From assembly GCA_002727275.1 (NCBI GenBank), contig PBWO01000017.1, positions 1 to 17,861 of the forward strand: 17,861 nt of DNA, read 5' to 3'. The translations under genes were made by a program, and so were the position numbers. Origin of the DNA: Methanobacteriota archaeon (GTDB taxonomy: Archaea > Thermoplasmatota > Poseidoniia > Poseidoniales > Thalassarchaeaceae). This document shows positions 15,547 to 17,861 of this stretch, one piece after another; within the stretch, counting starts at the first letter, position 1; each line of letters begins with the position of its first letter. The notes beneath the pieces are model-generated. The model was given only the letters and a program-made list of their open reading frames with translations, did not search any database and was not told the DNA's origin.

Positions 15547-15568
15547 TCGCTCGCGATACCGTGAGCGA
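15547..15568 (+). promoter_or_regulatory. RNA hairpin covering the likely TPI start codon
   Basis: TCGCTCGCG-ATAC-CGTGAGCGA can form a 9-base-pair stem (one G-U pair) with a 4-base loop. The probable GTG initiation codon of TPI (15561-15563) lies inside the 3' arm. The structure is seen directly; its role in controlling translation is inference. No T-run follows, so a terminator is less likely. Confidence 0.4.
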
Positions 15569-16223
15569 CTCTCTTGTTGTTGTCAATTTCAAGACCTATC
15601 AGACAGCGCACGGCGCTGCTGCAGAGGATCTAGCACGCATCATGTCGGGAATCGAAACCAATGCCAGACTAATTGCAGCAGTCTCGGCACTGGACCTATC
15701 AGAAGTAGTGGCCGCAGCTCCTGATTTGGATGTCTGGTGCCAACATCTCGACCCAGTTGGATTCGGCTCGAATACGGGCTGGCTCCACCCTGCGACGGCA
15801 ATCGAGAGAGGGGCTTCTGGGACTTTGATAAATCATGCAGAGCATAAGGTCAGCATCGAACATGTCGCGATGCTACTCGACCAAGTCCCGGAAGGATTCG
15901 AGGTATGTGCTTGCGCAGCAAATATCGATGAGGCCAAAGCTCTGTCTGCACTAGTACCAGACTACGTGGCAGTCGAACCTCCCGAGTTAATCGGAGGGGA
16001 TGTTTCAGTCACCAGTGCCGATCCTGAGATAGTCAGCGGGACCGCAGCAGCAGTCCGCGAGGTCAGCGAGCAGGTCGGAATCCTATGCGGAGCTGGTGTC
16101 AAGACCGGGTCTGATGTAGCCACGGCGATTGAACTGGGCACTTCCGGAGTTCTCCTAGCAAGTGGAGTGACTAAGGCCACCGATCCAGAATCAGCCCTCA
16201 GAAACCTAGTTTCTGAACTATAG
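15561..16223 (+). CDS. tpiA: Triosephosphate isomerase, archaeal type
   Basis: TPI interconverts dihydroxyacetone phosphate and glyceraldehyde 3-phosphate in glycolysis and gluconeogenesis. The 220-residue product is the short archaeal form. It shows VVVNFKTYQ (substrate Asn9 and Lys11), CQHLDPVGFGSNTG (electrophilic His), LINHAEHK, the catalytic Glu in AVEPPELIGG, and the phosphate-binding GAGVKTGSDVATAIELGTSG plus VLLASGVTKATDPE. The frame runs open from 15444 inside the upstream gene. The GTG at 15561 is chosen because it gives the family length and N-terminus; a GTG at 15513 would add 16 residues. No good ribosome site is present for either, and the chosen codon lies in a hairpin. It is co-directional with the nucleotidyltransferase gene. 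Confidence 0.92.
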   Translation: MSDSLVVVNFKTYQTAHGAAAEDLARIMSGIETNARLIAAVSALDLSEVVAAAPDLDVWCQHLDPVGFGSNTGWLHPATAIERGASGTLINHAEHKVSIEHVAMLLDQVPEGFEVCACAANIDEAKALSALVPDYVAVEPPELIGGDVSVTSADPEIVSGTAAAVREVSEQVGILCGAGVKTGSDVATAIELGTSGVLLASGVTKATDPESALRNLVSEL

Positions 16224-16237
16224 ATGCCGGACATACC

Positions 16238-16244
16238 CTTATGG
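16238..16244 (+). promoter_or_regulatory. Possible TATA-like promoter element
   Basis: CTTATGG is centred 26 bases before the ATG of the lipoprotein gene at 16267, the spacing expected for an archaeal TATA box feeding a leaderless message. No ribosome-binding site precedes that ATG, which agrees. The element is weak and short, so this is tentative. Confidence 0.3.
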
Positions 16245-16266
16245 CACGCCGCCCTTGTTCTCGACC

Positions 16267-17861
16267 ATGAATACTGTCAGGTACGTATCCGTACTGATAT
16301 TCGCCATGCTAATGATGCCCGGTTGTCTATCTCTAGAGGACATCGAACCAGAGGTAATCAAGGGATGTACCGATGAGGTTGCTCTGAACTTCGATGAGAA
16401 CGCGAACTCCAATGATGGGTCTTGTGAGTACGAGCCCGAGGAGACTTTCGAGGGATGTACTTCATCGTCTGCAGTAAACTTCGACCCGGAGGCTCTAATC
16501 AATGACGGATCTTGCATCTTCAAGGCCTCAGCACCGGAAATCGATTCTGCTCTGAGGGGAATCTCCGAGGGACTGGAATTATACAGAAACGGAGGTGAAA
16601 TGGACTACCCACTTGTATTCGATTATGCTAGTAATTCCCAAACTATGGAAATCTACTCTGGTTTGAACGGAGCCAGTATGTCATCCACTCTGGAGGGAGA
16701 GTTAACTTACACTGCGTCAACAAGCCAGGGAGTTACCACAATTTGTTATGCAGTGAACAATGACTGCTTCCAATACCGTAACCATGCAGAAGAGGCCAAC
16801 CATATTATGAACACAGATATGTCGATGCTAGCAATTCTTGAGCACATAGAATTCCCAAACCAAGACCACCTGCCTCCACATGTCGCGTATGGTGTTCTAA
16901 CTAATTTGGAAATTCCTACAGGAACTGATTGGGAAGTTACAATTGACTCCACTATGTCCTACCAGACTGCCATTGCTCAATTGCTTGTACCTGGTATGGG
17001 AATTTTCTCGTTTACCGCAACTCTATCCATGGGCTCCGTGAATCTGATTTCCCTATCTGGTTCTGGAAGCATTGAAACCGGTTTTGGCCAATTCGAACTG
17101 AGCCTGTCTGAAGACTCTACTGGAACGATACCCGAGGCCAACGACCCGACTAGGATTCCAGTCTCCATCGAATGGTCTGAGCCGGTGTTTGAGAACAATG
17201 GTCCAGTATTAATCTGGAGTTGCATGATTAGTACGGTCGATTTGGACGCACTAGATGACGATGATGTCGATTCGGTTTACGATGCAATGTATAACTCGGA
17301 CATGGATATGCCTGACTTTTGCGGAGAGCCTGTAGCAAATGACCCAGAGAACGGTACATTCTCCTCAACTGGGCCTATCTTCGATACACGCTGGGGAATG
17401 GTCACCTACATCTATGATCCGCAGAACGAGGACTACAAAGAGGTCGTTGCAGAGATTGACTACCGACCCACATCAATGGTCTACTATCTTCTAGATGTGA
17501 CCGCTGAAGAATGCACCGAGAATGGAGGGACATACGATGCCCTTACTCAGACCTGCGAGTACATGACTCAGGAATCCAATAACACTGCCTCTGACCTCTA
17601 CTTCTGCGAAGAAAATCCCGATTGGGGAGAGTTCTGCCGCAGGTATGGAATCAATGCCGACGGGCACTTGGTATCTGCTTGGGAGGATGTGGACTCAAGC
17701 GGAGGAGGAGGCTCAGGCGAATCCGAGATGATATGGGATTGCAGCGACTCTTTCTTTGCAGAAGACACTACTCCCCTTACTTCGGATGACGACGAGGATG
17801 TACAAGCCGAAGTAGATGCAATGACTGAGCCCGCATGGTGCGGTGAAATAATCGAATGGAA
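16267..17861 (+). CDS. Secreted lipoprotein with two GC-x-NDGSC Cys modules (3' partial)
   Basis: An open frame runs from the ATG at 16267 to the window end with no stop, giving 531 codons. The N-terminus is a signal peptide with the lipobox MMPGC (Cys20), so export and lipid anchoring are likely. Two tandem Cys modules follow: GCTDEVALNFDENANSNDGS plus C, then GCTSSSAVNFDPEALINDGS plus C. Each is about 21 residues with the same spacing, and a like module occurs in the hydrolase lipoprotein at 4352-6430. The rest is acidic, Ser/Thr-rich and beta-prone, with further Cys pairs (for example in ECTENGGTYDALTQTCEY), a Gly-rich linker SSGGGGSGES, and acidic stretches such as DALDDDDVDSVYD. I do not recognise the main domain; surface binding or adhesion is possible. 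No membrane helix beyond the signal peptide is seen. Confidence 0.8.
   Translation, partial: MNTVRYVSVLIFAMLMMPGCLSLEDIEPEVIKGCTDEVALNFDENANSNDGSCEYEPEETFEGCTSSSAVNFDPEALINDGSCIFKASAPEIDSALRGISEGLELYRNGGEMDYPLVFDYASNSQTMEIYSGLNGASMSSTLEGELTYTASTSQGVTTICYAVNNDCFQYRNHAEEANHIMNTDMSMLAILEHIEFPNQDHLPPHVAYGVLTNLEIPTGTDWEVTIDSTMSYQTAIAQLLVPGMGIFSFTATLSMGSVNLISLSGSGSIETGFGQFELSLSEDSTGTIPEANDPTRIPVSIEWSEPVFENNGPVLIWSCMISTVDLDALDDDDVDSVYDAMYNSDMDMPDFCGEPVANDPENGTFSSTGPIFDTRWGMVTYIYDPQNEDYKEVVAEIDYRPTSMVYYLLDVTAEECTENGGTYDALTQTCEYMTQESNNTASDLYFCEENPDWGEFCRRYGINADGHLVSAWEDVDSSGGGGSGESEMIWDCSDSFFAEDTTPLTSDDDEDVQAEVDAMTEPAWCGEIIEW

Noticed and set aside
1..17861. Search by eye for tRNA, rRNA, CRISPR repeats, transposase genes and defence genes.
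   Set aside because: Nothing convincing was found; gaps between genes are all under about 135 bases and too short or lacking the needed motifs.

Overview
The window looks like a piece of a marine Thermoplasmatota archaeon, most likely Marine Group II (Candidatus Poseidoniales) or a close relative. This is inferred from gene content and style, not from a marker search. The archaeal signs are a DRG-type GTPase, ABCE1/Rli1, archaeal-type nicotinamide-nucleotide adenylyltransferase and archaeal-type triosephosphate isomerase. They sit beside genes of bacterial flavour: GrpE, TatC, a Rieske oxygenase and two squalene/phytoene synthases. Secreted proteins carry lipoboxes and acidic, calcium- or cysteine-rich modules. 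TTG and GTG starts are common. The sequence is gene-dense, with no gene-free stretch above 300 bases, and no tRNA, rRNA, CRISPR array or insertion sequence was seen.

Layout. (1) Positions 1-1016, plus strand: the C-terminal part of a UMF1/Atg22-like MFS transporter with a very large soluble loop; its 5' end lies outside the window. (2) 1003-2927, minus strand: a DRG-family GTPase followed by TatC, the latter ending tail to tail with the transporter. (3) 3060-4351, plus strand: an unrecognised acidic protein coupled by a 4-base overlap to NadM. (4) 4352-14459, minus strand: a long tightly packed run, in transcription order sucC, sucD, a squalene-synthase-like enzyme, a phytoene-synthase-like enzyme, ABCE1, GrpE, a Rieske oxygenase, and an exported alpha/beta-hydrolase lipoprotein. 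(5) 14558-17861, plus strand, divergent from sucC: a sugar-phosphate nucleotidyltransferase, triosephosphate isomerase, and a large secreted lipoprotein that runs off the 3' end.

How they fit. SucCD makes ATP or GTP in the citric acid cycle, TPI serves glycolysis and gluconeogenesis, and NadM makes NAD. The two prenyl synthases feed C30/C40 isoprenoids, plausibly carotenoid precursors of retinal. DRG, ABCE1 and GrpE serve translation and protein folding. TatC exports folded proteins. The nucleotidyltransferase feeds surface glycans. The two lipoproteins share a Cys-rich GC...SC module just after the lipid anchor.

Most worth a second look: the altered iron-sulfur cysteine pattern of ABCE1, the calcium-repeat loop in the transporter, the shared Cys module of the lipoproteins, the unknown gene coupled to NadM, and a strong hairpin over the likely TPI start codon. 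I did not find a clear new multi-gene system such as a defence island. The novelty here is at the level of single proteins.
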